Positions 1-9,184 of a stretch of 64,000 nucleotides of DNA are shown here, in pieces; position 1 is the first letter of the stretch, and each line of letters opens with the position of its first letter. Source of the DNA: JACDAN01 sp963721345 (GTDB lineage Bacteria; Actinomycetota; Thermoleophilia; Gaiellales; Gaiellaceae); NCBI GenBank assembly GCA_963721345.1, contig CAVRIT010000001.1, positions 744,001-808,000 on the forward strand, given 5' to 3'. The position numbers and the translations under genes are program-made. The notes below the pieces were generated by a model. It made no database searches. It was not told the DNA's origin and saw only the letters and a list, made by a program, of their open reading frames with translations.

Positions 1-3000
1 CGCATCAGTTCCTCGTGCGTCCCCTGCTCCGCGACCTTGCCGCGCTCGAGCACCACGATCAGATCGGCGTCGCGGATCGTGCTCAGGCGATGGGCGATCA
101 CGAACGATGTGCGGCCCTCGAAGACCTCGTCCATGTTGGCCTGCACGGCGCGCTCCGACTCGGTGTCGAGCGCACTCGTGGCCTCGTCGAAGACCAGGAT
201 CGGCGGCCGCTGGTAGACGGCTCGCGCGATCGCGATCCGCTGCTGCTGCCCGCCTGAGAGCAGGAGCCCGCTCTCGCCGATCCGCGTCTCGTAGCCCAGC
301 GGCAGCCGAGCCACGAACTCGTGGGCGTTTGCGACGCGCGCCGCCCACTCCACGCGCTCGAGGTCCGCCTTCGCGTCGCCGAAGGCGATGTTGGCGGCGA
401 TCGTGTCGTCGAACAGGTAGCTCTCCTGGAGGACGTAGCCGATCTGCCGGCGAAGGTCGCGGTAGGCGAGCGTCCGCATGTCCACCCCGTCGAAGCGGAT
501 CGTGCCGCTCGTCGGCTCGAGCAGCCCCGAGAGGCAGCGGACGAGCGTCGTCTTGCCCGAGCCGCTGCGGCCCACGATCGCGACGGTCGAGCCGGCCCGG
601 ACGTCCAGCGAGATCCCGTCGAGGATCGGCGGCGAGATCGGCGAGTAGCGGAAACCCAGGCCGCGCAGCTCGACCCGTCCCTCGAGCGTCGGGACCGGCG
701 TCGTCTCGACCCCTGCCTGCTCGGGCTCCTGCTCGATGATGTCGTTCAAGCGGTTCAGCAGCACCTGGCCGTACTGGAGCTCGTCCCAGATCGCGAGCAG
801 CGTGAGGACGGGCCCGTTGGCGAGCAGCACGAGCGCGTTGAACGCGACGAGCTCGCCGATCGTGAGGTCGCCGCTGATCACGCGCAGCGATCCGACGAAG
901 AGAAAGAGGACGAGCGAGGCGAAGCTGACGATCTGCGTCGCGGCCTCGTAGGACATGATCGTGAAGTCCGAGCGGAAGAGCCGCTTCGCGAGGCTCGTGA
1001 ACTGGTCGAGCATCCGCGTCCGGAACGCTTCCTCGGCGCCGACCGCCTTCACCGTCTCGATTCCCTTGATCGCGTCGATCTGGTGCGAGTGGTACTTGCC
1101 GAACGCCTCCTCGAGGCTGTCGAACATCGGCCGCAGCCGCTTCCGCGAGAAGCGCATCAGCCACGCGTAGGCCGGCGCCATCGCGAGGAACACCAGCGCC
1201 AACACCCAGTCGTAGAAGAACATCAGCGTGAGGGAGGCGACCAGCGTGGCAGCGGCGGTGAGGCCTTCCACGCCGTCCTGCACCATGAACGTCCGCACCT
1301 GCCGCATCCCGGCAAGACGCCGCTGGATGTCGCCGGTGCGCCGCGAGTTGAAGTAGCTCATCGGGCAGCGCGAGCATCCGACGGGTCAGAAAGTCCAGCG
1401 TCGTCCCGTCGATTTGGACCGCGGCTCGGGCCAGGAGGTAGCGCTGGATCAGCGTCGCGGCCGTCATGGCGATCAGCACGCCGACCATCCCGACCAGAAG
1501 GAGGTAGAGGAGCTCCGTGTTCTCCTCGACGAGGACGTCGTCGACGATGATCTGCGTGAAGATCGGGAGCACCATCTCCAGCGCGGCAGCAACGAGCGCG
1601 AGCACCCCTGCCGCGACGAGCGTGCGCCGGTACGGCCGGAAGAAGGGCCAGATCCAGCTCGCCTTCGCCTCGTCGATCGGCGCATGCTCGAGCCCTTCGC
1701 CGTACGCGAGCAGCGCGGTGTAGCCCGACCAGCGGTCCTCGAACTCCTTGCGACTCTGACGGACGAGCCCGCGCGCCGGATCGGCGATGCGGACCGAGCG
1801 CTCGTCTGCGTCGTAGAGCGTCACCCAGTGGTTGCCTTCGACGTGCGCGACGGCGGGCATCGGCAGCTCGTGCAAGCGGGACTTCGACGCCTTCACGGCG
1901 CGAGCTCGCAGGCCCAGGGACTCGGCGCCCGCGACGATGCCCGCGAGGCTCGTTCCGTCGGTCCCCGTGTGGACGAGCTTGCGGATGTGCGCCAGGCTGA
2001 CCGGCCGTCCGAAGTGCCGCGTCGCCATCGCGAGGCACGCGGCGCCGCAGTCCATCTCGTCGACCTGCCACACGTGCTTGAAGCGGCGGATGCGTTCCCG
2101 CGGCGCCTCTTCGGCCTCGGCCCACTCCTCGACCTCCTCGGCTGCAGGCGCCTCTTCGGCCTGCTCGCGGGAGACAGGCTCGGGGGCGACCTCGGCCTCG
2201 GCGGGCAGCAGCTCCTGCGCGAAATCGAGCGGCACGCGAGCGACGAACTTGAACTCGTAGCGGTCGACCGTCCCCTCGACGACGGCGCGGAACGCCTCGC
2301 TCTCCTCCACGAAGCGCCTGAAGTCCGCCTCCTGCAGCGCGAGTAGGCGACAGTCGGTGACGGCCTCGACGGTGACCGCGCGGGACGCCTTGAGCAGCAG
2401 CGAGCGCTCGCCGAACAGGTCGCCGCGTCTCAGATAGGCGACGTCGCCGCGGCTCCCCTCCTCCGTTCGCCACACGGCGTGGAGACGGCCCGCGTCGACC
2501 ACGTACATGCACGTCGACGGATCGCCCTGGCGGACGACGACGGCGCCCTTCGCCGCTTCGACCGGCTCGAGGGCGTCGATCAGCTCCTCGATCGTCTCGG
2601 CGGGGAGCGCACCGAACGCTGACGAAAGCCGCAACAGGTCTCGCCGCCGGTAGCGCTCCGTCTGCGCGTCGAAGTGCCGCCGGAGCTCCGGATGCACCTG
2701 GACGAGGGCGCGGAAGAGCGTCGCGTCGAGCTTGAGCGCCTCGCTCGCGGCGCTGGCCCGCACCGTCGCGCTCCTCGACTCGCCGGTCAGCAGGCCCAGC
2801 TCGCCGAAGGCGTCTCCGGGCCGGAGAGTCGAGATCGTCAGCTCGTCGCCCGGCGCCCGCTCCTTGAGGACACGCGCCGCGCCCGAGACGAGCACGTAGA
2901 ACGCGTCCGGCTCGTCCCCCTCGGCGAAGACGACCTCCCCGAAGCCGAACGACACCGGAACGAAGCTCTCGGCGACCAGCCGCTTCGCATCGTCCGAAAG

Positions 3001-3072
3001 CTCGCGGAGGAGCGGCAGCTCCTCCAGTAGAGCGCGGGATTCCGGGCTGACCCGCTGCTCAGACTCGCTCAT
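1..3072 (-). CDS. HetC-like C39-peptidase ABC exporter with two cNMP-binding domains (frameshifted; 3' end outside window)
   Basis: This is a putative peptide exporter that removes double-glycine leaders and pumps the product out. Order from the ATG at 3072: two cyclic-nucleotide-binding domains (about residues 17-125 and 155-265, each with a PGDxFGE/RGDxFGE-type loop), an acidic linker, a C39 cysteine peptidase, a multi-TM exporter domain and an ABC ATPase. The peptidase triad is visible as Cys342 in MDCGAAC, His415 in GNHWV and Asp431 in ADPARG. The ATPase has GRSGSGKTT, LSGGQQQR and VFDEATSALD. The layout matches the HetC type of exporter. One extra base near 1362-1365 breaks the frame between LTRRMLALP and MSYFNSRRTGDIQRR; both sides are otherwise intact. 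The start overlaps the upstream PPIase gene by 14 bases. The last residues read to EELM at the window edge, so only the C-terminal end is missing. Confidence 0.9.
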   Translation of the reverse strand, partial: MSESEQRVSPESRALLEELPLLRELSDDAKRLVAESFVPVSFGFGEVVFAEGDEPDAFYVLVSGAARVLKERAPGDELTISTLRPGDAFGELGLLTGESRSATVRASAASEALKLDATLFRALVQVHPELRRHFDAQTERYRRRDLLRLSSAFGALPAETIEELIDALEPVEAAKGAVVVRQGDPSTCMYVVDAGRLHAVWRTEEGSRGDVAYLRRGDLFGERSLLLKASRAVTVEAVTDCRLLALQEADFRRFVEESEAFRAVVEGTVDRYEFKFVARVPLDFAQELLPAEAEVAPEPVSREQAEEAPAAEEVEEWAEAEEAPRERIRRFKHVWQVDEMDCGAACLAMATRHFGRPVSLAHIRKLVHTGTDGTSLAGIVAGAESLGLRARAVKASKSRLHELPMPAVAHVEGNHWVTLYDADERSVRIADPARGLVRQSRKEFEDRWSGYTALLAYGEGLEHAPIDEAKASWIWPFFRPYRRTLVAAGVLALVAAALEMVLPIFTQIIVDDVLVEENTELLYLLLVGMVGVLIAMTAATLIQRYLLARAAVQIDGTTLDFLTRRMLALPDELLQLAAHRRHPAASCRDAAGADVHGAGRRGRPHRRCHAGRLPHADVLLRLGVGAGVPRDGAGLRVADALLAEAAAADVRQPRGGVRQVPLAPDRRDQGNRDGEGGRRRGSVPDADARPVHEPREAALPLGLHDHVLRGRDADRQLRLARPLSLRRIAARDQRRPHDRRARRVQRARAARQRARPHAARDLGRAPVRPGAAEPLERHHRAGARAGRGRDDAGPDARGTGRAARPGFPLLADLAADPRRDLAGRPGRLDRRDRGPQRLGQDDARPLPLGAARADERHDPLRRGGHADARLPRPSPADRLRPPGELPVRRHDRRQHRLRRREGGPRARGVGGARRKRPRVRGSAAAGLRDADRRERAPALRRAAAADRDRASRLPAAADPGLRRGHECARHRVGARRAGQHGRGLRGPHIVRDRPSPEHDPRRRSDRGARARQGRGAGDARGTDA

Positions 3073-3887
3073 GCCACGTCACGCGGTTGACCACCTCGCG
3101 TTCGATTGCGCGCCGGCGCGCGGCCTCCTGCGCGCGGCGAAGGATCTCCGGGTCGTCGAGCGACGGCTCGACCTTCCCGTCAACGAGGACGAGCGCGAAG
3201 CGATCTCCTAGCGGCACCGGGCCGATCAGCTCGCCGGTCCGAGCGCTCAGGAGCGCGTTGCCGAGCTCTCCCTCGGCGTCCGCGAGGTACAGCGAGTGCT
3301 CCCGGAGCTCGGCGCCGGCCTGCGCCGCCACCTCGGCGAGCGCCATCCCATCGTCCCGGACACAGAGTGCGGCCTCGCGCGCGCCGTCCGCCGTGCCGCA
3401 AGACGAGCGTGCGGCAGTCGACGCGGATCCAGTCCGCCTTGCGAGCATCCAGCAGCGAGCGCAGCGCGTCCGGCGTGACGGCCTCGGCGAGGAACCGGTC
3501 GAGCGCTGCGTCCAATCGAGCCTCTCCCGTCGCCTCGGCCGCCGCAGCTCTCGCGGCGAGCTCCTGCGCCGCACGCTCGAGCGCGCCGCTGCAGACGGCT
3601 GTCACCCACCGGGCTCGCTCTCCGTCGACCAGGTTGCCGCGAAGGTAGTCGCGCCACTCGCCCGCAGAGAGATCCCAGCGGTCGAGCCATACCTCCATTT
3701 CCTCGGCTGCGACGAGCCCTCGGTCGTAGCGAAAGCGCGCCTCGGCGTCGTCCAGCTCGGCTTCGGGGACCGCGGTGCCTTTGGGAATCGAGCTCCAGTC
3801 CAGCCGCTCCGCGACGTCGCTCCAGCGGAATTGCCGCCTGCCGACGGTGAAGACCGGCCGCTCGAAGACCCCTGCGACGGCGAGCAC
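3059..3887 (-). CDS. Probable peptidyl-prolyl isomerase/foldase partner of the C39 exporter (frameshifted)
   Basis: About 275 residues once a frameshift is repaired. The C-terminal third (AELREHSLYLADAEGELG, then SARTGELIGPVPLGDRFALV) resembles the parvulin-type fold of SurA/PrsA foldases. The N-terminal part is helical and charged, with no clear signal peptide. Such PPIase genes are commonly found beside HetC-like C39 exporters, which fits its position between the precursor peptides and the exporter. The frame breaks at about 3395, where ...DCRTLVLR in one frame continues as TADGAREAALC in another after one extra G. The start is GTG at 3887, the first start after an in-frame stop at 3891-3893. 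Its substrate (precursor peptide or exporter) is inference. Confidence 0.72.
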
Positions 3888-3905
3888 GTCCTAAAGAGTA
3901 AGAGA

Positions 3906-3927
3906 GACGGGCGCCGGAGCGCCCGTC
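3906..3927 (-). terminator. Hairpin between the last precursor peptide and the PPIase gene
   Basis: A perfect 9-bp inverted repeat (gacgggcgc, loop of four bases, gcgcccgtc) lies in the 49-bp gap. On the coding strand it is followed by a T/C-rich run (TCTCTTACTCTTT). It could act as a partial terminator or an RNA-processing/stability element that keeps precursor mRNA more abundant than exporter mRNA. That role is inference. Confidence 0.45.
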
Positions 3928-3936
3928 ACGCACGAA

Positions 3937-4110
3937 TCAGGTCTGCTCGCGTTGGTATCTGACGCCGTCGGCGCTGGTGCTCTTGACCTTCATCGCACCG
4001 CGTGACTTCGCGCCTCGCGACTTCGCCTGGATCTTCTTCCCGCCCGCGATGTCCTGGGCCTCGCCTTCCTTGACCTCGAGGTCCTTGATCTTGTCCTTCT
4101 GCTCGTCCAC
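3937..4110 (-). CDS. Double-glycine leader precursor peptide A (57 aa)
   Basis: The GTG start at 4110 follows a strong Shine-Dalgarno sequence (GGAGGGAGG, 5-base spacing). The leader is acidic and lysine-rich: DEQKDKIKDLEVKEGEAQD followed by IAGG, the double-glycine motif cut by C39 peptidases. Cleavage after Gly-Gly would release a 33-residue, strongly basic peptide with an internal SRGA-K-SRGA repeat and the C-terminus YQREQT. There is no cysteine, so lanthionine- or disulfide-type products are unlikely. It is the third of three tandem precursor genes and the closest to the PPIase and exporter. Its leader and RBS are a perfect copy of those of peptide B. The mature function (toxin, signal or adhesin) is unknown. 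Confidence 0.75.
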   Translation of the reverse strand: MDEQKDKIKDLEVKEGEAQDIAGGKKIQAKSRGAKSRGAMKVKSTSADGVRYQREQT

Positions 4111-4120
4111 CTCGTCCTCC
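4051..4120. repeat. 70-bp perfect direct repeat, copy 1 (leader and RBS of peptide A)
   Basis: These 70 bases are identical to 4284-4353, offset by 233 bp. The repeat covers the ribosome binding site and the first 20 codons, up to the residue before the VAGG/IAGG site. The parts encoding the cores are not conserved, which points to a recent tandem duplication or gene conversion of the leader. Confidence 0.9.
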
Positions 4121-4140
4121 CTCCGCTGCTTAGGAGAGGT

Positions 4141-4157
4141 GGGCGCCGTGGGCGCCC
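4141..4157. other. Short hairpin between precursor genes B and A
   Basis: The perfect inverted repeat gggcgcc-gtg-ggcgccc is extended by a gagg/cctc pairing outside one mismatch. It sits in the 62-bp spacer between two precursor genes and has no T-tract. It may be an RNA stabiliser or spacer hairpin; function is not shown. Confidence 0.35.
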
Positions 4158-4172
4158 GCCTCAGCCGACGCC

Positions 4173-4343
4173 TTACGTCTGCTTCTTCTCGCTGGAGCTT
4201 GCTCGCATCCTGTAGCCCGGGGCCTTCTTGGCGCCCGACTTGCTGCCCCACTTGAGCGGGTTTGCTTCCTTGCCGCCGGCGACGTCCTGGGCCTCGCCTT
4301 CCTTGACCTCGAGGTCCTTGATCTTGTCCTTCTGCTCGTCCAC
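4173..4343 (-). CDS. Double-glycine leader precursor peptide B (56 aa)
   Basis: The GTG start at 4343 follows a near-ideal AAGGAGG Shine-Dalgarno sequence. The leader DEQKDKIKDLEVKEGEAQD is identical to that of peptide A and ends in VAGG. Cleavage after Gly-Gly would give a 32-residue basic peptide beginning KEANPLKWGSKSG and ending SSSEKKQT, with one Trp and one Tyr and no Cys. It is the middle gene of the three-peptide array. A paralogue of peptide A is certain from sequence; the export route through the downstream C39 transporter is inferred from the shared motif and gene order. Confidence 0.75.
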   Translation of the reverse strand: MDEQKDKIKDLEVKEGEAQDVAGGKEANPLKWGSKSGAKKAPGYRMRASSSEKKQT

Positions 4344-4353
4344 CTCGTCCTCC
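4284..4353. repeat. 70-bp perfect direct repeat, copy 2 (leader and RBS of peptide B)
   Basis: Identical to 4051-4120. The identity ends one base beyond the Shine-Dalgarno region (C versus T at the next position) and, at the other side, at the codon before Ala-Gly-Gly. Confidence 0.9.
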
Positions 4354-4424
4354 TTCCGCAGGTGTGTGTCTGACCACTAGACGGGTCAGACCCAGCGATC
4401 TTCCCGGCGGCTATCGCTCGCTGA

Positions 4425-4586
4425 TCAGTTGAGCGTGATGCTCTCGGTCAAGCGATCATCGCCGCCGCTGCCTCCTGTGCCTCCGGCCACATCTTCCTGG
4501 TGCCCTTCCGGCACGTCGAGATCGGAAATGCCTTCTTGCTCGTCGAGGACCTCGTCCTCGGTGCGGTGCTCATGTTCCTCGGCCAT
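4425..4586 (-). CDS. Double-glycine leader precursor peptide C (53 aa)
   Basis: The ATG start at 4586 is preceded by AAAGGAGG with 4-5 base spacing. The leader is acidic and contains ISDLDVPEGHQEDVAGG, the same D-L-D/E-V ... D-V-A-G-G pattern as peptides A and B, but it is clearly a diverged paralogue. The predicted mature product after Gly-Gly is only 17 residues, TGGSGGDDRLTESITLN, acidic and glycine-rich, unlike the two basic siblings. It is the first precursor in the operon, 48 bp after the SnoaL-like gene. It could be a signal peptide or a partner of the basic peptides. Confidence 0.72.
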   Translation of the reverse strand: MAEEHEHRTEDEVLDEQEGISDLDVPEGHQEDVAGGTGGSGGDDRLTESITLN

Positions 4587-4634
4587 CCAGCCTCCTTTCG
4601 CGTGAGCCGATCTTGCGACCCTTGAAGCGAAAGG

Positions 4635-5078
4635 TCAAGCGGGCGAGAAGTTTTCGCCGTACACGTACACCTTCTCGCCGCGGAACAACCGCCGGTCGCG
4701 GTCCCACGGGAAGAAGATCACGACGTCGAACTCGACACGCTCGCCGGTGGCGGCCTGGCCCAGCCACTCGCCCTCGTGCGTGCCGGTGACGTGCGCCTCC
4801 TCGCAGACTCCCTGCGGGCCGACGACGATGTCCGTCAACTGGAAGTCGATGTCGGGGAACGCGCCGAGCAGGCCTAGGTAGAAGCGCGTCGCGCCCTCGT
4901 GCCCCTCCCAGACCTCGTCCGTGCCGACGATCCGGTAGACGCAGTCGTCGGTGAGCGTCGCGAGCAGGCCGGCGATGTCCCGGTTGTCCTCGGCGATCGA
5001 GTGCTGCTTCCAGAGCTCGTAGACGGCCTGGACCTCCTCCGGATCCACCTCGAGCTTCATCAGTTCCCGCACGTCCAT
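4635..5078 (-). CDS. SnoaL/NTF2-like protein
   Basis: 147 residues starting MDVRELMKLEVDPEEVQ. The cone-shaped NTF2/SnoaL fold is suggested by the helix AVYELWKQHSIAEDN, a following LLATLTDDCVYRIVG strand and the repeated long beta strands near the C-terminus (HVTGTHEGEWLG, FDVVIFFPWD). Proteins of this family are polyketide cyclases, isomerases or ligand-binding proteins; no specific substrate can be read here. The gene lies 48 bp upstream of precursor peptide C on the same strand and may be the first gene of the peptide operon. It is divergent from the metal exporter gene, with only 21 bp between the two starts. Confidence 0.75.
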   Translation of the reverse strand: MDVRELMKLEVDPEEVQAVYELWKQHSIAEDNRDIAGLLATLTDDCVYRIVGTDEVWEGHEGATRFYLGLLGAFPDIDFQLTDIVVGPQGVCEEAHVTGTHEGEWLGQAATGERVEFDVVIFFPWDRDRRLFRGEKVYVYGENFSPA

Positions 5079-5099
5079 CGGCGCGCATACTCTCAAGCC

Positions 5100-5993
5100 G
5101 TGGGCCATCTGGGGGACGTACGTGCGCGGAACAGCCGCGTGCTGGGCATCGTCCTCGCGCTGACGCTCGCCTTCACCGGGGTCGAGGTGGTCGGCGGCCT
5201 GCTCACGGGCAGCCTCGCGCTGCTCGCCGACGCGGCTCACATGCTCTCGGACAACCTGGCGCTGACGATCGCGCTCGTCGCCGTCTGGCTCGCCGGGCGG
5301 CCCAGCACGCCGGAGCGGACGTTCGGCTACCAGCGCGCCGAGATCCTCGCCGCGCTGTTCAACGGCGTGATCCTGGTGGCGCTTGCGATCTGGATCTTCG
5401 TCACGGCCTGGGGGCGCCTCAGCGACCCGCCGGAGGTGCTCGCGGGCTGGGTGCTCGTGATCGGCTTCATCGGGATCGTGGTCAACCTCAGCGCGGCGGC
5501 GATCCTCGCCCGGGCCGGCCACGACTCGCTGAACATCCGGGCCGCGCTGCGCCACGTCCTGGCGGACGCGCTCGGCTCCGCGGGGGTTCTCGTCGCCGCG
5601 CTGATCATCCTGCTCACCGGCTGGGCGTACGCCGACCCGCTGGCGGGCGCAGTCATCGCCGTCCTCGTGCTCGCGAGCTCCTGGAGCGTCCTGCGCGACT
5701 CGGTCCACATCCTGCTCGAGGGCGCACCGCCCGGGATCGACGCTCGCGAGCTCGGGCGCCGCCTCACGGAGATGCCCGGCGTGGTCGAGGTCCACGACCT
5801 CCACGTCTGGACGATCACGTCGGAGTTCCCGGCGCTGTCGGCACATGTGCTCGTGGAGCGCGGCGACGACTGCCACGCGCGGCGCCGGGAGCTCGAGGAG
5901 CTGCTGCGAAGCGAGTTCGGAATCGAGCACACGACGCTGCAGGTCGACCACGCTGCGACGCCCCGGCTGGTATCCATCCGGTCTAGCCGATGA
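5100..5993 (+). CDS. Cation diffusion facilitator (CDF) metal exporter
   Basis: 297 residues from GTG at 5100. The membrane domain has about six TM segments and carries both CDF metal-site signatures: HMLSDN after ALLADAA, and HVLADALG in the fifth segment. The C-terminal cytoplasmic domain (EMPGVVEVHDLHVWTITSE) is the usual CDF dimerisation domain, and the family exports Zn2+, Cd2+ or Co2+ by proton exchange. The closest named types are CzcD/ZitB. No strong RBS precedes the chosen start, so a start a few codons downstream is possible. The stop overlaps the next gene's ATG (ATGA). Confidence 0.9.
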   Translation: MGHLGDVRARNSRVLGIVLALTLAFTGVEVVGGLLTGSLALLADAAHMLSDNLALTIALVAVWLAGRPSTPERTFGYQRAEILAALFNGVILVALAIWIFVTAWGRLSDPPEVLAGWVLVIGFIGIVVNLSAAAILARAGHDSLNIRAALRHVLADALGSAGVLVAALIILLTGWAYADPLAGAVIAVLVLASSWSVLRDSVHILLEGAPPGIDARELGRRLTEMPGVVEVHDLHVWTITSEFPALSAHVLVERGDDCHARRRELEELLRSEFGIEHTTLQVDHAATPRLVSIRSSR

Positions 5994-6451
5994 GTGACGA
6001 CGAGACCAAGGACGAGCGCCTCGACCGCGAGCTGATCGAACTGCTCAACGAGCTTCGGGTGGCGCTGCCCGGAGTTCAGATGCTGTTTGGCTTCCTCCTC
6101 GCCGTGCCGTTCACCCAGCGGTTCAGCTCGATCACGACGACGCAACGCCACGTCTACTACTTCACGTTCATGACGACTGCCGTGGCGTCGATCTTCTTGA
6201 TCGCGCCGACCGCCTACCACCGCCTCCGCTTCAGACAACGCGACAAGGAGGCACTGATTCAGACGTCTTCACGATTGGCGATCGCTGGCACTACATGCCT
6301 CGCCGCCGCGCTGACGGCCGCGGTCTACCTAGTGACCGATCTGTTGTTCCACACAGCCGCGACGGCGTTGGCCGCCGCCGCGACTGCGGGACTCCTCGTC
6401 TGGTTCTGGTACGGGCTGCCGCTCCTGCGGCGGGCCCGCGAAGCGAGCTAA
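5990..6451 (+). CDS. DUF6328-like membrane protein
   Basis: 153 residues. A charged N-terminus (MSDDETKDERLDRELIELL) is followed by four hydrophobic segments and a short basic tail, which is the pattern of DUF6328 proteins found in many Actinobacteria. The motif LNELRVALPGVQMLFGFLL is typical. No biochemical role is known for the family. Its ATG overlaps the CDF stop by 4 bases, so the two are probably co-translated. The 3' end overlaps the convergent BON-protein gene by 4 bases. Confidence 0.78.
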   Translation: MSDDETKDERLDRELIELLNELRVALPGVQMLFGFLLAVPFTQRFSSITTTQRHVYYFTFMTTAVASIFLIAPTAYHRLRFRQRDKEALIQTSSRLAIAGTTCLAAALTAAVYLVTDLLFHTAATALAAAATAGLLVWFWYGLPLLRRAREAS

Positions 6452-6900
6452 GACTTCGTCGGCGCCTCGGCGCCCGGCAGGTGGAGGAGGTTCTCGACTT
6501 CCTTGACCCCCTGGACCTTCTTCGCGCGCTTCTCGAGGTCCTTGATCAGCTCCGGCTGGCCGACCTCGCCGCGGAGGAAGACCTTGCCGTTCTCCGCGTT
6601 CACGTTGATCTGACCCTTCGGGACGTCGGCATCGCGGAAGATCTCGGTCTCGACCTTGCGCGTCAGCGTGACGTCGTCGGGCTGCGGCTTCTCCTCTTCC
6701 TTGAGGTGCTTCGCCTTCTGCGCCAGCCCCTCGGCCTGCGCCGTCGCGGCACGGCCGATCTGCTCGCCCTTGCGGGCCTTGCTCCGGAAGAACGCGGCGG
6801 CCCTGTCCTGAGCCATCGCTCGCCGGCGGCGACCCTGCTGCGGGTCGAAGAAGTACGTCAAGGCGGCCCCGAGTCCTACGAGGCCCAACATCTTTCTCAT
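6448..6900 (-). CDS. BON-domain protein with N-terminal membrane anchor
   Basis: 150 residues. The N-terminus MRKMLGLVGLGAALTYFFDP plus QQGRRRR is the YtxH-like membrane/anchor pattern common in Actinobacteria. After a charged, coiled-coil-like middle, residues about 78-142 form a BON domain (LTRKVETEIFRDADVPKG, then VNAENGKVFLRGEV and VQGVKEVENLLHLPG). BON domains bind membranes or partner proteins and are often stress-related. It stands alone on the minus strand. Confidence 0.85.
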   Translation of the reverse strand: MRKMLGLVGLGAALTYFFDPQQGRRRRAMAQDRAAAFFRSKARKGEQIGRAATAQAEGLAQKAKHLKEEEKPQPDDVTLTRKVETEIFRDADVPKGQINVNAENGKVFLRGEVGQPELIKDLEKRAKKVQGVKEVENLLHLPGAEAPTKS

Positions 6901-6983
6901 GGCGGCTCCCCTTTTCTCGCTCTCTGGTTGCGGGGGAGCCTACCCCCTCCCCGCCTCGCCAAACACCGAGGCGGTTGACGCGC

Positions 6984-7265
6984 TCAGTCGCCCCAGTCGA
7001 AGTCCCGCGAGCGGCCCCAGAGGCCGTCCTCGGAGCTCTCCTCCTTGGGGGCAGCCGGCGCAGCGGAGCTCGCTCCGGGATGCCCGTCGAGTGTGTCTTC
7101 GATCCGCGCCTGCTCCTCCGTCTTGAACAGCGGATGGTTCTCGAAGGGATCCTCGGCGCGGTATTCGTCGATCGGCATGTTGCCCTCGAGCTCGGCGTTG
7201 CGGCGCTTCAGCTCGATGTGGTCCTGGATCACGCTTGCGAACAATGAGGGTGTCTCGACAGTCAT
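6984..7265 (-). CDS. Small acidic protein of unknown function (93 aa)
   Basis: The sequence MTVETPSLFASVIQDHIELK leads into a charged region with PIDEYRAEDPFENHPLFKTE and an Ala/Pro-rich linker, ending SRDFDWGD. No known domain is recognised. The frame starts 69 bp upstream of the diguanylate cyclase 3' end, in the same direction. The codon pattern (G/C at third positions) is like its neighbours. It is probably soluble and partly disordered. Confidence 0.6.
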   Translation of the reverse strand: MTVETPSLFASVIQDHIELKRRNAELEGNMPIDEYRAEDPFENHPLFKTEEQARIEDTLDGHPGASSAAPAAPKEESSEDGLWGRSRDFDWGD

Positions 7266-7334
7266 CGTCTCCGTTCTGGGTCGCTTTTCTCCCGTCGCTC
7301 CCGTTCGAGCGCGGGATTCTAACGGCCGGGCATG

Positions 7335-9107
<1,773 letters not shown>

Positions 9108-9184
9108 CAGATACCCCTCAAGACAACCCGTTCTCTGTCCGATACCTCCTTACGAAACAGTTGTCGGCGGCAGAGGGGAGGAGC

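Noticed and set aside
5079..5951. Upstream extension of the SnoaL-like frame antisense to the CDF exporter
   Set aside because: The extension has Arg/Glu/Asp-rich shadow content; the homologous domain starts at MDVRELMK (5078).
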